Part shown: positions 9,862-17,543 of the stretch, in pieces
Numbering within the stretch: position 1 is the first letter of the stretch
Layout: every line of letters begins with the position of its first letter
Assembly (NCBI GenBank): GCA_016719645.1
Contig: JADJYS010000009.1
Coordinates: 62,001 to 126,000 of the forward strand
From: a bacterium
GTDB lineage: Bacteria; Krumholzibacteriota; Krumholzibacteriia; LZORAL124-64-63
Reading direction: 5' to 3'
Length of the DNA stretch: 64,000 bases
Notes under the pieces: model-generated
What the model was told of the DNA's origin: nothing
Seen by the model: the letters and a program-made list of their open reading frames with translations, nothing else
The model's database searches: none
Made by a program: the position numbers and the translations under genes

Positions 9862-11265
9862 ATGAGACGACGGTCCCGGATCGGCGCCGCGCTGGTCGTC
9901 GCGGGGTTGCTGGGCGCCGGCGCGGCGTCCGCGGCCACCGGGCAGGCGGGCGACGAGCACGCTCTGGGCGGCGCGCCGCCGGCGTCCGCTCCCAACCGGA
10001 CCGCGGTGCACCGCGATTTCGACGCGGTCAACTGGCCGCGGCCCGCGTACGTGCCGCCGCCGCCGCCCGCCGCCGGCGTCGAAGTGAGTCCCGACGAGTC
10101 TCTGCAGGGCGTACTCCAGGCCCTGCCCGCCGGCGCCGAGGTCCGCCTCGGCGCCGGCACCCACCGCGGGCCGCTGCGCATCACCCGGCCGGTCACCATC
10201 TGGGGGCCGCCCGAGGCGGTGGTCCGGTCCTCCGGGACCGGCACCACCGTGGAAGTCCTCGCGGACGGCGTCGGCCTCCTGGGGTTCACCGTCGAGGGCA
10301 GCGGCCGGCGCTTCGACACGACCGACGCGGCGATCTGCGTCCGCGGCGACGATGCGCGGGTCGAGGGTCTGCACCTGCGCGACGCGCTCTTCGGCATCAC
10401 CGTGGAGGACGCCCGCCGCGTCGTCGTCCGCGGCAACGTCATCACCGGCACGGGCGAGCGCGACCTCGGCCTGCGGGGGGACGCGATCCGGTTCTGGGAG
10501 GTGCGCGATTCCGAGATCGCCGACAACCTCGTCACCGACAGCCGCGACATCGTCGTCTGGTACTCGCCGGGCAACCGGGTGCGCGGCAACTTCGTGGAGT
10601 CGGGCCGCTACGGCACCCATTTCATGTACAGCCACCACAACGAGGCGTCCGGCAACACCTATCTCGGGAACCTGGTCGGCATCTTCGTGATGTACAGCGA
10701 CACGGTGACCGTCCGCGGCAACCGGATGGCGTTCGCCGACCCCGCCGGCGGCATGGGGCTCGGCGTCAAGGAGTCGGGAGAACTGGCGGTCGCCGACAAC
10801 GTCCTGCTCGGGAATCGCGACGGCATCTACCTGGACGCGTCGCCCCTGCAGCGCGGCCACCGCAACGTCTTCGAGCGCAACGCCGTCCTGTTCTGCGAGA
10901 CCGGCGTCGCCTTCCACCGCAGCGGCGCGAACAGCAGCTTCGCCGGCAACGAGTTCGCGGGTTGCGGCTCGCCGGCGCGCATCGACGGCGGCGGCGACGC
11001 CATGCTGACCGTCTGGCACGGCAACAGCTTCGACGACTACCAGGGCTACGACCTGGACCGCGACGGCGTCGGCGACGTGCCCTACGAACTCCACCGCCTC
11101 TCCGACCAGATCACCTCGGTCCGCGAGGACCTGAAATTCTTCCGCGGCACGCCGGCCCTGGCCCTGCTCGACCTCGTCGGCCGGATCGTGCCGTTGCTGG
11201 CGCCCCGGATCCTGCTGCGCGATCCGGCGCCGCGCATCGCACGGGAGGCGCCCGGTGGACATTGA
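9862..11265 (+). CDS. nosD: Copper-binding periplasmic protein NosD
   Basis: A 467-residue secreted right-handed beta-helix protein. It has a signal peptide (residues 1-25, ending AASAA) followed by many imperfect parallel-beta repeats rich in GN-R/VRGN turns, for example VVVRGNVITGTGERD. NosD delivers copper for CuZ assembly together with the NosFY ABC transporter. ATG 9862 is preferred over the GTG directly before it because GGGAAG is better spaced. Its 3' end overlaps nosF by 11 bases, which implies coupled translation. Confidence 0.93.
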   Translation: MRRRSRIGAALVVAGLLGAGAASAATGQAGDEHALGGAPPASAPNRTAVHRDFDAVNWPRPAYVPPPPPAAGVEVSPDESLQGVLQALPAGAEVRLGAGTHRGPLRITRPVTIWGPPEAVVRSSGTGTTVEVLADGVGLLGFTVEGSGRRFDTTDAAICVRGDDARVEGLHLRDALFGITVEDARRVVVRGNVITGTGERDLGLRGDAIRFWEVRDSEIADNLVTDSRDIVVWYSPGNRVRGNFVESGRYGTHFMYSHHNEASGNTYLGNLVGIFVMYSDTVTVRGNRMAFADPAGGMGLGVKESGELAVADNVLLGNRDGIYLDASPLQRGHRNVFERNAVLFCETGVAFHRSGANSSFAGNEFAGCGSPARIDGGGDAMLTVWHGNSFDDYQGYDLDRDGVGDVPYELHRLSDQITSVREDLKFFRGTPALALLDLVGRIVPLLAPRILLRDPAPRIAREAPGGH

Positions 11266-12142
11266 GATCGACCGCCTCACCCGCCGGTTCGGGCGCACGA
11301 CGGCGCTCGACGCGCTCACGCTGCGGATCCCCTCGGGCCGGCGCGCGGCGCTGATCGGGCCGAACGGGTCCGGCAAGTCGACGCTCACCAGGATCCTGAC
11401 CGGCATGCTGTCCTACGAGGGGAAGGTCGGGCTCGACGGGCTCGACCCGGCGCGCGACCGCGAACGCATCGCCGCCCGCCTCGCCTACGTGCCCCAGGCG
11501 CCGCCGCAGCTGCAGGCCTCCGTGGGGGAGATCGTGGGCGCGATCGCGGGCGCCCGGCACCTGGACCCGGACGCGATCGCCGGCACGGCGGCGGCGTTCG
11601 GGCTCGACCTCGCGGCGGTGTCGGGCCGCCCGGTGCGCGCGCTCTCCGGCGGCATGAAGCAGAAGCTGCTGCTCTCGCTGGCCTTCGCGAGCGAGGCGGG
11701 GCTGATGCTGCTGGACGAGCCCACGGCGAGCCTGGACGCGGCGAGCCGCCTGGTCTTCTACCGGCTCGTGCGCGAGCGCGCCGCCGGGGCGACGCTGCTG
11801 CTCTGCTCGCACCGGCTGGACGAGGTCCGCCACCTCGTGCAGCACGTGATCGTGCTCGAGGAGGGGCGCCTGGCCTGGCAGGGCCCGATCGCCGACTACC
11901 TGCGCGGGTCGGCGCACAGCCTGATCGAGGTGCAGACGTCCGCGGCGCCGGCCGCCGCGTGGCTGGGCGCACGGGGCTTCGCCCCCGGCGGCGCCGGCGA
12001 CTGGTCCCGCATCCTGACCCGCGCCGAGGGGCTCGCCGTGCTGCGCGAGATGTTCGCGGCGCTGGAGGGCAGCCTCTCGTCGGTGCACGTGCGGGACCTG
12101 GAGACGATCGACGGGACGTACGTGCCGAAGGAGGATTCATGA
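11255..12142 (+). CDS. nosF: ABC transporter ATPase NosF
   Basis: A 295-residue ATP-binding protein. The Walker A GPNGSGKST is near residue 38, the signature motif is LSGGMKQK, Walker B is LMLLDEP and the H-loop histidine is in LLLCSHR. It pairs with NosY to power NosD-dependent assembly of the NosZ copper site. GTG 11255 is preceded by GGGAGG and overlaps nosD; the stop overlaps the nosL ATG. The C-terminal 80 residues extend beyond the ATPase core, as in other NosF proteins. Confidence 0.94.
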   Translation: MDIEIDRLTRRFGRTTALDALTLRIPSGRRAALIGPNGSGKSTLTRILTGMLSYEGKVGLDGLDPARDRERIAARLAYVPQAPPQLQASVGEIVGAIAGARHLDPDAIAGTAAAFGLDLAAVSGRPVRALSGGMKQKLLLSLAFASEAGLMLLDEPTASLDAASRLVFYRLVRERAAGATLLLCSHRLDEVRHLVQHVIVLEEGRLAWQGPIADYLRGSAHSLIEVQTSAAPAAAWLGARGFAPGGAGDWSRILTRAEGLAVLREMFAALEGSLSSVHVRDLETIDGTYVPKEDS

Positions 12143-12612
12143 ACGCTCGCCACGGGATTTGGCGCCGTTGCCTGTGGCCCGCCGCCGCGGTCGTCCTGGC
12201 TGCGGGAGGGCTCGCCCTCTTCGTCTCGCGATCGGAATCCCTGCCGCAGGGGCCGCGGCCCGTGGTCTGGGACAAGACGTCCTGCGCCGAGTGCCGCATG
12301 GCGGTCAGCGAGCCGGCCTACGCGGCGCAGCTGCAGCTCGCCGACGGGTCGGTGCTGGACTTCGACGACGTGGGCTGCCTCTTCATGTACCTCGAGGCGA
12401 CCGCGCCGCTGGTCCACGCCGTCTACGTCCACCACGTGCGCGAGGACCGCTGGGTGGCGCGGGATGAGGTCGGCTTCGTGGCGGCGGGGCCGTCGCCCAT
12501 GGATTACGGCCTCGGCGCGGTCGACCGTGCGGCCGAGGGCGGCCTCGCCTTCGACGAGGCGCGTGAGCGGGTCCTGGCCGCGAGCAGGGCGGCGGGCCAT
12601 GCGCACGACTGA
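12139..12612 (+). CDS. nosL: NosL copper chaperone
   Basis: A 157-residue exported protein with one N-terminal hydrophobic segment (residues 13-31). The copper-binding CAECRMAV motif includes the methionine typical of NosL, which carries Cu(I) to NosZ or NosD. The usual lipobox cysteine is not evident, so it may stay membrane-anchored through the N-terminal helix. The ATG overlaps the nosF stop and a GAGGA sequence precedes it. Its end overlaps nosY by 14 bases. Confidence 0.9.
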   Translation: MNARHGIWRRCLWPAAAVVLAAGGLALFVSRSESLPQGPRPVVWDKTSCAECRMAVSEPAYAAQLQLADGSVLDFDDVGCLFMYLEATAPLVHAVYVHHVREDRWVARDEVGFVAAGPSPMDYGLGAVDRAAEGGLAFDEARERVLAASRAAGHAHD

Positions 12613-13444
12613 CCGCGGGCGGGTGGCGGCGCTGGCGCGCCTGGATCTCGCCGAGGTCTTCCGCTCGCGCTGGCTGGCCTTCTCGGTGACGCTGTACGCG
12701 GTGTTGGCGGGGATCTTCGTGCTCGTGGGGCTGCGCGAGTCCACCGTCCTGGGCTTCACCGGGACCGGCCGGGTGCTGCTGTCGGTCAGCCACGTCCTGG
12801 TCCTGCTGCTGCCCCTGCTGGCGCTGGTCGCCACCGGCCAGCTCGTCAACCGGGCCCGCGAGGACGGCTCGCTCGAGCTGCTCTTCAGCCACCCCTTCGC
12901 GCGCCACGAGTACTTCCTGGCGCTGACCGCCGTCAGGTACGCGGTGATCTTCCTGCCCTTCGCGGCGCTGATGCTGGTCACCGCCCTGCTGGGACGCCTG
13001 CTGCTGGCGAACCCGGTGCCCTGGCTCGTGCTGGGCCGCAGCCTGGCCGTCTGCGGCGCGCTGATCTGGGCCTTCACGGGCGTGGGGCTGGCGATCAGCG
13101 TCGTGGTGCGGCAGCCGGCGCGGGCGGTCCTGGTGCTGCTCGGGGTCTGGGTGCTCGGCGCCGCGCTGCTGGACTTCGGCCTGATCGGGCTGATGCTCCG
13201 CTTCCGGCTGCACGCGCCGACGGTCATCGCGCTGGCCGCCCTGAACCCGGTCGAGGCCGCACGGCTGGCGCTGCTGAGCTCGGCGGAACCCACGCTCGCC
13301 ATCCTCGGGCCGGTCGGCTTCTACCTGACGCACCGCCTGGGACCCGCCTGGGTGACGGTGCTGGGCGTCGCCTCGCCGGCGATCCTGGGCACGCTCGCCT
13401 GGCTCGTCGCCCTGCGCCGGTTCGTGCGCGGCGACCTGGTTTGA
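12599..13444 (+). CDS. nosY: ABC transporter permease NosY
   Basis: A 281-residue membrane protein with about six hydrophobic segments and the cytoplasmic stretch REDGSLELLFSHPFAR, characteristic of NosY/ABC-2 permeases. It forms the membrane half of NosFY. The start ATG 12599 lies within the nosL coding end. The order Z-D-F-L-Y places nosL between F and Y. A 27-base gap separates it from the next membrane protein gene, which has its own strong ribosome site. Confidence 0.92.
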   Translation: MRTTDRGRVAALARLDLAEVFRSRWLAFSVTLYAVLAGIFVLVGLRESTVLGFTGTGRVLLSVSHVLVLLLPLLALVATGQLVNRAREDGSLELLFSHPFARHEYFLALTAVRYAVIFLPFAALMLVTALLGRLLLANPVPWLVLGRSLAVCGALIWAFTGVGLAISVVVRQPARAVLVLLGVWVLGAALLDFGLIGLMLRFRLHAPTVIALAALNPVEAARLALLSSAEPTLAILGPVGFYLTHRLGPAWVTVLGVASPAILGTLAWLVALRRFVRGDLV

Positions 13445-13471
13445 ACTTGTCATCATGAGGGAGGAGAGATC

Positions 13472-14104
13472 ATGGCGGCGATCCTGCAGAAATGGACCCG
13501 GGTCCTCGACCGGCCGATCCGCAACGGGGTCCGGCTGGGGATCGCGCTGCTGGTGCTCCCGCTGGCGGCCAGCTTCCTCTTCCCCCTGTGGACGATCCGC
13601 ATGGAGGCGCCCCAGTACCCGCAGGGCTTGAGCATGGACATCTACGCCTACCGCCTGAGCGGCGGCCACGACGGGCGCGACATCGCCGAGATCAACAACC
13701 TCAACCACTACATCGGGATGATGAAGATCGAGCGCAGCAGCATCCCGGAACTGGGCTGGATCCCCTTCGCGTTCGGCTTCCTGGCGCTGCTCGCCCTGCG
13801 GGCGGCGGCCCTGGGCACGCTCCGCGACCTGGTCGACCTGTGCGTGCTGCTCGCCTACGTCACGGTCTTCTTCTTCGGGCGGTTCATCCTGATGCTCTAC
13901 AACTTCGGGCACCGGCTGGCGCCCGAGGCGGCTATCAAGGTCGAACCGTTCATGCCCGTGGTGATCGGAACCAAGCAGATCGCGAACTTCACGACGCATT
14001 CCCTGCCGAACTTTGGTACTCTGTTCCTCGTCGTGTTCGCGGCGGGGGTGGCCCTCGCGACCGCTCGGAACATCGGTCTGGAATGGAAACGGACGGACGC
14101 CTGA
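13472..14104 (+). CDS. Uncharacterised four-helix membrane protein of the nos cluster
   Basis: A 210-residue protein with about four hydrophobic segments, near residues 21-40, 95-112, 118-138 and 180-198. Between helices 1 and 2 lies a periplasmic-looking loop with GGHDGRDIAEINNLNHYIGM, rich in His, Asp, Asn and Met and possibly metal-binding. GGAGGAGA precedes ATG 13472. It sits between nosY and the first rrf2 gene, 2 bases from the latter, so it belongs to the nos operon. I do not recognise a named function; a role in copper handling or electron supply to NosZ is a guess from position and residues. Confidence 0.75.
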   Translation: MAAILQKWTRVLDRPIRNGVRLGIALLVLPLAASFLFPLWTIRMEAPQYPQGLSMDIYAYRLSGGHDGRDIAEINNLNHYIGMMKIERSSIPELGWIPFAFGFLALLALRAAALGTLRDLVDLCVLLAYVTVFFFGRFILMLYNFGHRLAPEAAIKVEPFMPVVIGTKQIANFTTHSLPNFGTLFLVVFAAGVALATARNIGLEWKRTDA

Positions 14105-14106
14105 TC

Positions 14107-14604
14107 ATGCTCAGCCAGACGGCACGCTACGCCTTGATCATCCTGGGAAACCTCGTCGATGCCGGTACGGAGTGGCGCCCCGTCGAGCGGATCTCCGCCG
14201 AGACCTGCGTGCCCGCCAACTACCTCTCGAAGATCCTGAGCCGGCTGGCCAAGGAAGGCGTCGTCGAGTCGCTGAAGGGGTGGGGCGGGGGCTACCGTCT
14301 CAGGCCCGCATCCCTGAAGCGGCCGATCGGTGACGTGCTGGCCATCATCGACGGCAAGGGCGCCGCCGGGGTCAGCACCTGCGTGTTCGGCTTCGAGAGC
14401 TGCGACGACGCGGCCCCCTGTCCCCTGCACGACCAGTGGAGCCGCGTCAGGGACAGCTACGAGGGGATGCTGGACGACACGACCATCGCGGGCCTGCGGT
14501 CGCCGGCGGGCGCGGGGTCCCGTCGGAAACCCTGCGCGAAGCGCGGGGGAGCCGATCCGGCACAAGCCTCAGGGCGGTCCGCCAAGTCGATCAAGGGCAA
14601 GTAG
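14107..14604 (+). CDS. Rrf2-family iron-sulfur regulator 1
   Basis: A 165-residue Rrf2 protein starting MLSQTARYAL. The winged helix-turn-helix covers residues 1-65 (PANYLSKILSRL recognition region, wing WGGG). Three cysteines at C92, C99 and C105 match the cluster ligands of NsrR-type NO sensors; an extra C34 lies in the helix-turn-helix. The basic tail after residue 140 is unusual. It begins 2 bases after the preceding stop and is probably co-transcribed with nos. It likely senses NO or iron-sulfur status and binds the shared 24-bp operator, but which of the two paralogues does so is unknown. Confidence 0.87.
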   Translation: MLSQTARYALIILGNLVDAGTEWRPVERISAETCVPANYLSKILSRLAKEGVVESLKGWGGGYRLRPASLKRPIGDVLAIIDGKGAAGVSTCVFGFESCDDAAPCPLHDQWSRVRDSYEGMLDDTTIAGLRSPAGAGSRRKPCAKRGGADPAQASGRSAKSIKGK

Positions 14605-14626
14605 CCGCCTCCACCGCGATACAGGG

Positions 14627-14665
14627 TTGACAAACGGCATTTCAATGGATATATACATCCATTGA
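14627..14665 (+). promoter_or_regulatory. Promoter with perfect operator palindrome for the second rrf2 gene
   Basis: TTGACA at 14627-14632, a 17-base spacer and TATATA at 14650-14655 form a near-consensus sigma-70 promoter. The -10 lies in the centre of an inverted repeat, TCAATGGAT-N6-ATCCATTGA (14642-14665), with perfect 9-bp arms. The ATG follows only 11 bases after the palindrome. This is the expected layout of an autorepressed Rrf2 gene, and it is the best copy of the operator also found at 7328 and 15093. Confidence 0.85.
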
Positions 14666-14675
14666 GGTGCTTGAG

Positions 14676-15074
14676 ATGATCAGCCGGACAGCCCGCTACG
14701 CCCTGCACGTGCTCGCGATCCTGGCCGCACGCCCCCATGAGAGGCTGCGTGGCGAGGAAGTCGCGGCTGCGACCGGGATCCCCGTCAACTACCTGTCCAA
14801 GATCCTCAATCAGTTGCGCAAGGCCGGATTGGTGGAGTCGAGGAAGGGCTGGGGTGGAGGATTCCAACTCCAGGCGGAAGCCGGGCAGCGGCCCATCCGC
14901 GACGTGCTGGTCATCTTCGATGGGCTCGAGAGCGCCGATCGCCACGACTGTGCCCTCGGCCGCCCCGCCTGCGATTCCGAACATCCCTGCGCCATGCACG
15001 ACGAGTGGGCCGGGGTGCGTGACGGCTTCACCCGGATGATCACAGCGACCAAGGTGGCCGATCTGGCCGATTGA
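14676..15074 (+). CDS. Rrf2-family iron-sulfur regulator 2
   Basis: A 132-residue Rrf2 protein starting MISRTARYAL, clearly paralogous to its neighbour. It shares VNYLSKILNQLRKAGLVESR and a WGGG wing, and has cysteines at C92, C99 and C105 in exactly the same positions. The basic tail of paralogue 1 is missing. ATG 14676 is chosen over the upstream GTG 14667 because GAGGTG then serves as ribosome site and Rrf2 proteins typically start here. Its promoter contains the operator palindrome, suggesting autoregulation, and norZ lies just downstream. It is likely an NO-responsive repressor of the NO/N2O genes. Confidence 0.88.
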   Translation: MISRTARYALHVLAILAARPHERLRGEEVAAATGIPVNYLSKILNQLRKAGLVESRKGWGGGFQLQAEAGQRPIRDVLVIFDGLESADRHDCALGRPACDSEHPCAMHDEWAGVRDGFTRMITATKVADLAD

Positions 15075-15086
15075 CGGCCTTTTTTT
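15065..15086 (+). terminator. Short intrinsic terminator after the second rrf2 gene
   Basis: GGCCG (15065-15069), loop ATTGA, CGGCC (15075-15079), then seven T. The stop codon TGA of the rrf2 gene lies in the loop. The stem is short, but the GC content and T-run fit an intrinsic terminator that separates rrf2 from norZ. Confidence 0.6.
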
Positions 15087-15092
15087 AGGGCA

Positions 15093-15116
15093 ACAGCGGA
15101 TATGTGCATGTGTTGA
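15093..15116 (+). promoter_or_regulatory. Rrf2-type operator upstream of norZ
   Basis: ACAGCGGAT-N6-ATGTGTTGA matches the TCAAYGGAT-N6-ATCCRTTGA pattern at 7 of 9 positions in each arm, with the same 6-base spacing as the two better copies. It sits 62 bases before the norZ ATG. TATGTG at 15101-15106 could be a -10, but no good -35 is placed at 17 bases, so the promoter itself is uncertain. Confidence 0.62.
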
Positions 15117-15177
15117 TGTTTCGAGTTCGGAGCGGGGCCGACGCCCCGGGATCGTCCACGACGGAAAGGATGGTGCG

Positions 15178-17469
15178 ATGAGTTACAAGAGGCTCTGGAT
15201 CGTCTTCGGGCTGGTGGTGGGGCTCTCCTTCGCCGTGCTCGGCTACTTCGGGCGGGAGATCTATCGCCAGGCGCCGCCGGTCCCCGCCCGGGTGGTGGGT
15301 GCCGACGGCGCGGTGCTCTTCACCGGGCAGGACATCAAGGACGGCCAGAACGTCTGGCAGTCCACCGGCGGGCAGGAGCTGGGCTCGGTCTGGGGGCACG
15401 GCGCCTACGTCGCGCCGGACTGGTCGGCCGACTGGCTTCACCGCGAGGCCGAGGTCATGCTGAACGCCTGGTCGCGCGCGGAGCACGGCGTGGACGCGGA
15501 CCGGCTGGACGTCGAGACGCGCGCCGCCCTCGAGGCGCGGCTGCAGGCCGAGTTGAGGTCCAACTCCTACGACGCCGGGTCCGGCGACCTGCGCCTGTCG
15601 GCGGCGCGGGTGGCGGCGGTGCGCGCCGTGGCGGATCACTACCGCGGGCTGTTCGGCGGCGACCCGGCGCAGGCCGACCTGCGCGAAGCCTACGCCATGC
15701 GCGAGGCCACGGTCATCGGCCCCGAACGGTTGCACGACCTGACGGCGTTCTTCTTCTGGGCTTCCTGGGTCTGCGTCACCGAGCGCCCGGGCGACGACAT
15801 CACCTACACGAACAACTGGCCGCCGGACAACCTGGTCGGCAACCGGCCCACCGGCAGCCTCATCCTCTGGACGGGCTTCTCGGTGATCCTGCTGATCGCC
15901 GGCATCGCGCTGCTCGCCTGGTACTACGCGGCCAACCGCGAGGAGGGGTTCGACCCGAACATCCTGCCCGAACGCGACCCTCTACTCGCGCTGTCCCCGA
16001 CGGCTTCCATGAAGGCGACGCTGAAGTACTTCTGGGTGGTCACCGCCCTGATCGTGGTGCAGGTCGTCCTGGGCGCCGTCACCGCCCACTACGGCGTGGA
16101 GGGGAACGGCTTCTACGGCCTGGACCTGAGCGCCGTGCTGCCGTACTCGCTGTCGCGCACCTGGCACGTCCAGCTGGCCATCTTCTGGATCGCCACCTCG
16201 TGGCTGGCGACCGGGCTGTTCATCGGGCCGGCGGTGTCGGGGCACGAGCCGCGCTTCCAGCGCCTGGGCGTGAACGTGCTGTTCGGCGCCCTGCTGATCG
16301 TGGTCGCCGGCTCGCTGGCCGGGCAGTGGTTCGGCATCATGCAGCGGCTGGGCCTGGTCGGGAACTTCTGGTTCGGGCACCAGGGCTACGAGTACGTCGA
16401 CCTGGGCCGGCTGTGGCAGGTCCTGCTGCTGGTCGGACTGTTCCTGTGGCTCGGGCTGATGGTCGCCGCTCTGCGGCCGGCCCTGCGGCGGGCCGACCAG
16501 AACCGCCCGCTGCTGGTGATGCTGGTGATCTCCTGCGTGGCCATCGCCGGCTTCTACGGTGCGGGCCTGATGTGGGGGCGGCAGACCAACCTGGCCATCG
16601 CCGAGTACTGGCGCTGGTGGGTGGTGCACCTGTGGGTGGAGGGCTTCTTCGAGGTCTTCGCCACCGTGGTCATCGCCTTCCTCTTCGTGCGCCTGGGGCT
16701 GCTGAAGGTGAAGACGGCGACCGCCGCTACGCTCTTCTCCACGAACGTCTTTCTGGCCGGCGGCATCATCGGCACCTTCCATCACCTCTACTTCACGGGC
16801 ACCCCGACGGCGGTGCTCGCGCTGGGCGCCACCTTCAGCGCCCTGGAGGTGGTGCCGCTGGTGCTGATGGGCTTCGAGGCCTACCACAACCTCACGCTCA
16901 GCCGCGCCAAGCCGTGGCTCGAGGCCTACAAGTGGCCGATCTACTGCTTCATCGCGGTGGCGTTCTGGAACCTGGTGGGCGCGGGCGTCTTCGGCTTCCT
17001 CATCAACCCGCCCATCGCGCTCTACTACATGCAGGGCCTGAACACCACGCCGGTGCACGGCCACACGGCGCTGTTCGGGGTCTACGGCATGCTGGGCATC
17101 GGGCTGATGCTCTTCGTCCTGAAGGGGTTGGCCGCGCGCCGGATCTGGAAGGACGGGGTCATCCGCTTCGCCTTCTGGGCCATCAACATCGGCCTGGCGG
17201 CCATGGTGCTGATCAGCGTGCTGCCGGTGGGCCTGGCCCAGACGATGGCCAGCGTGCGCGACGGGCTGTGGCACGCCCGCTCGGCCGAGTTCCTGCAGCA
17301 GGACTACCTGCAGACCCTGCGCTGGCTGCGGGTGATCGGCGACACGATCTTCGCGGTCGGCACGCTGGCGCTGGCGTGGTTCGTGATCGGGCTGAAGACG
17401 GGCTGGTCGGTGCGCGGCGGGACCGATCTGCCGGCGCCCGGAGCGGCGGCGACGCCGCGCGGCGACTGA
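15178..17469 (+). CDS. norZ: Quinol-dependent nitric oxide reductase (qNor)
   Basis: A 763-residue membrane enzyme that reduces NO to N2O using quinol. The N-terminal helix and soluble domain (residues 1-210) correspond to the fused NorC-like part of qNor, with no CxxCH heme motif, as expected. About 13 further helices follow, carrying the heme/non-heme iron ligands in HVQLAIFWIATSW, VVHLWVEGFFEVFA and IGTFHHLYFTG. The family length is 750-770. ATG 15178 follows GGAAAGGATGG. It is preceded by the Rrf2-type operator and ends at a bidirectional terminator. Its product, N2O, is the substrate of the NosZ encoded upstream. Confidence 0.96.
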   Translation: MSYKRLWIVFGLVVGLSFAVLGYFGREIYRQAPPVPARVVGADGAVLFTGQDIKDGQNVWQSTGGQELGSVWGHGAYVAPDWSADWLHREAEVMLNAWSRAEHGVDADRLDVETRAALEARLQAELRSNSYDAGSGDLRLSAARVAAVRAVADHYRGLFGGDPAQADLREAYAMREATVIGPERLHDLTAFFFWASWVCVTERPGDDITYTNNWPPDNLVGNRPTGSLILWTGFSVILLIAGIALLAWYYAANREEGFDPNILPERDPLLALSPTASMKATLKYFWVVTALIVVQVVLGAVTAHYGVEGNGFYGLDLSAVLPYSLSRTWHVQLAIFWIATSWLATGLFIGPAVSGHEPRFQRLGVNVLFGALLIVVAGSLAGQWFGIMQRLGLVGNFWFGHQGYEYVDLGRLWQVLLLVGLFLWLGLMVAALRPALRRADQNRPLLVMLVISCVAIAGFYGAGLMWGRQTNLAIAEYWRWWVVHLWVEGFFEVFATVVIAFLFVRLGLLKVKTATAATLFSTNVFLAGGIIGTFHHLYFTGTPTAVLALGATFSALEVVPLVLMGFEAYHNLTLSRAKPWLEAYKWPIYCFIAVAFWNLVGAGVFGFLINPPIALYYMQGLNTTPVHGHTALFGVYGMLGIGLMLFVLKGLAARRIWKDGVIRFAFWAINIGLAAMVLISVLPVGLAQTMASVRDGLWHARSAEFLQQDYLQTLRWLRVIGDTIFAVGTLALAWFVIGLKTGWSVRGGTDLPAPGAAATPRGD

Positions 17470-17492
17470 GCGACCGGGTCCGCGGTGAAGAC

Positions 17493-17528
17493 GAAGGGGG
17501 CGGGTCCCGGTCGGGATCCGCCCCCTTC
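17493..17528. terminator. Bidirectional terminator between norZ and porin gene
   Basis: A perfect 11-bp stem (GAAGGGGGCGG / CCGCCCCCTTC) is extended by five more inner pairs to a 16-bp stem with loop GGTC. It lies between the convergent norZ and porin genes and can serve both, having TTCT on one side and TTC on the other. Confidence 0.8.
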
Positions 17529-17543
17529 TGCCGTCGATGCGGA

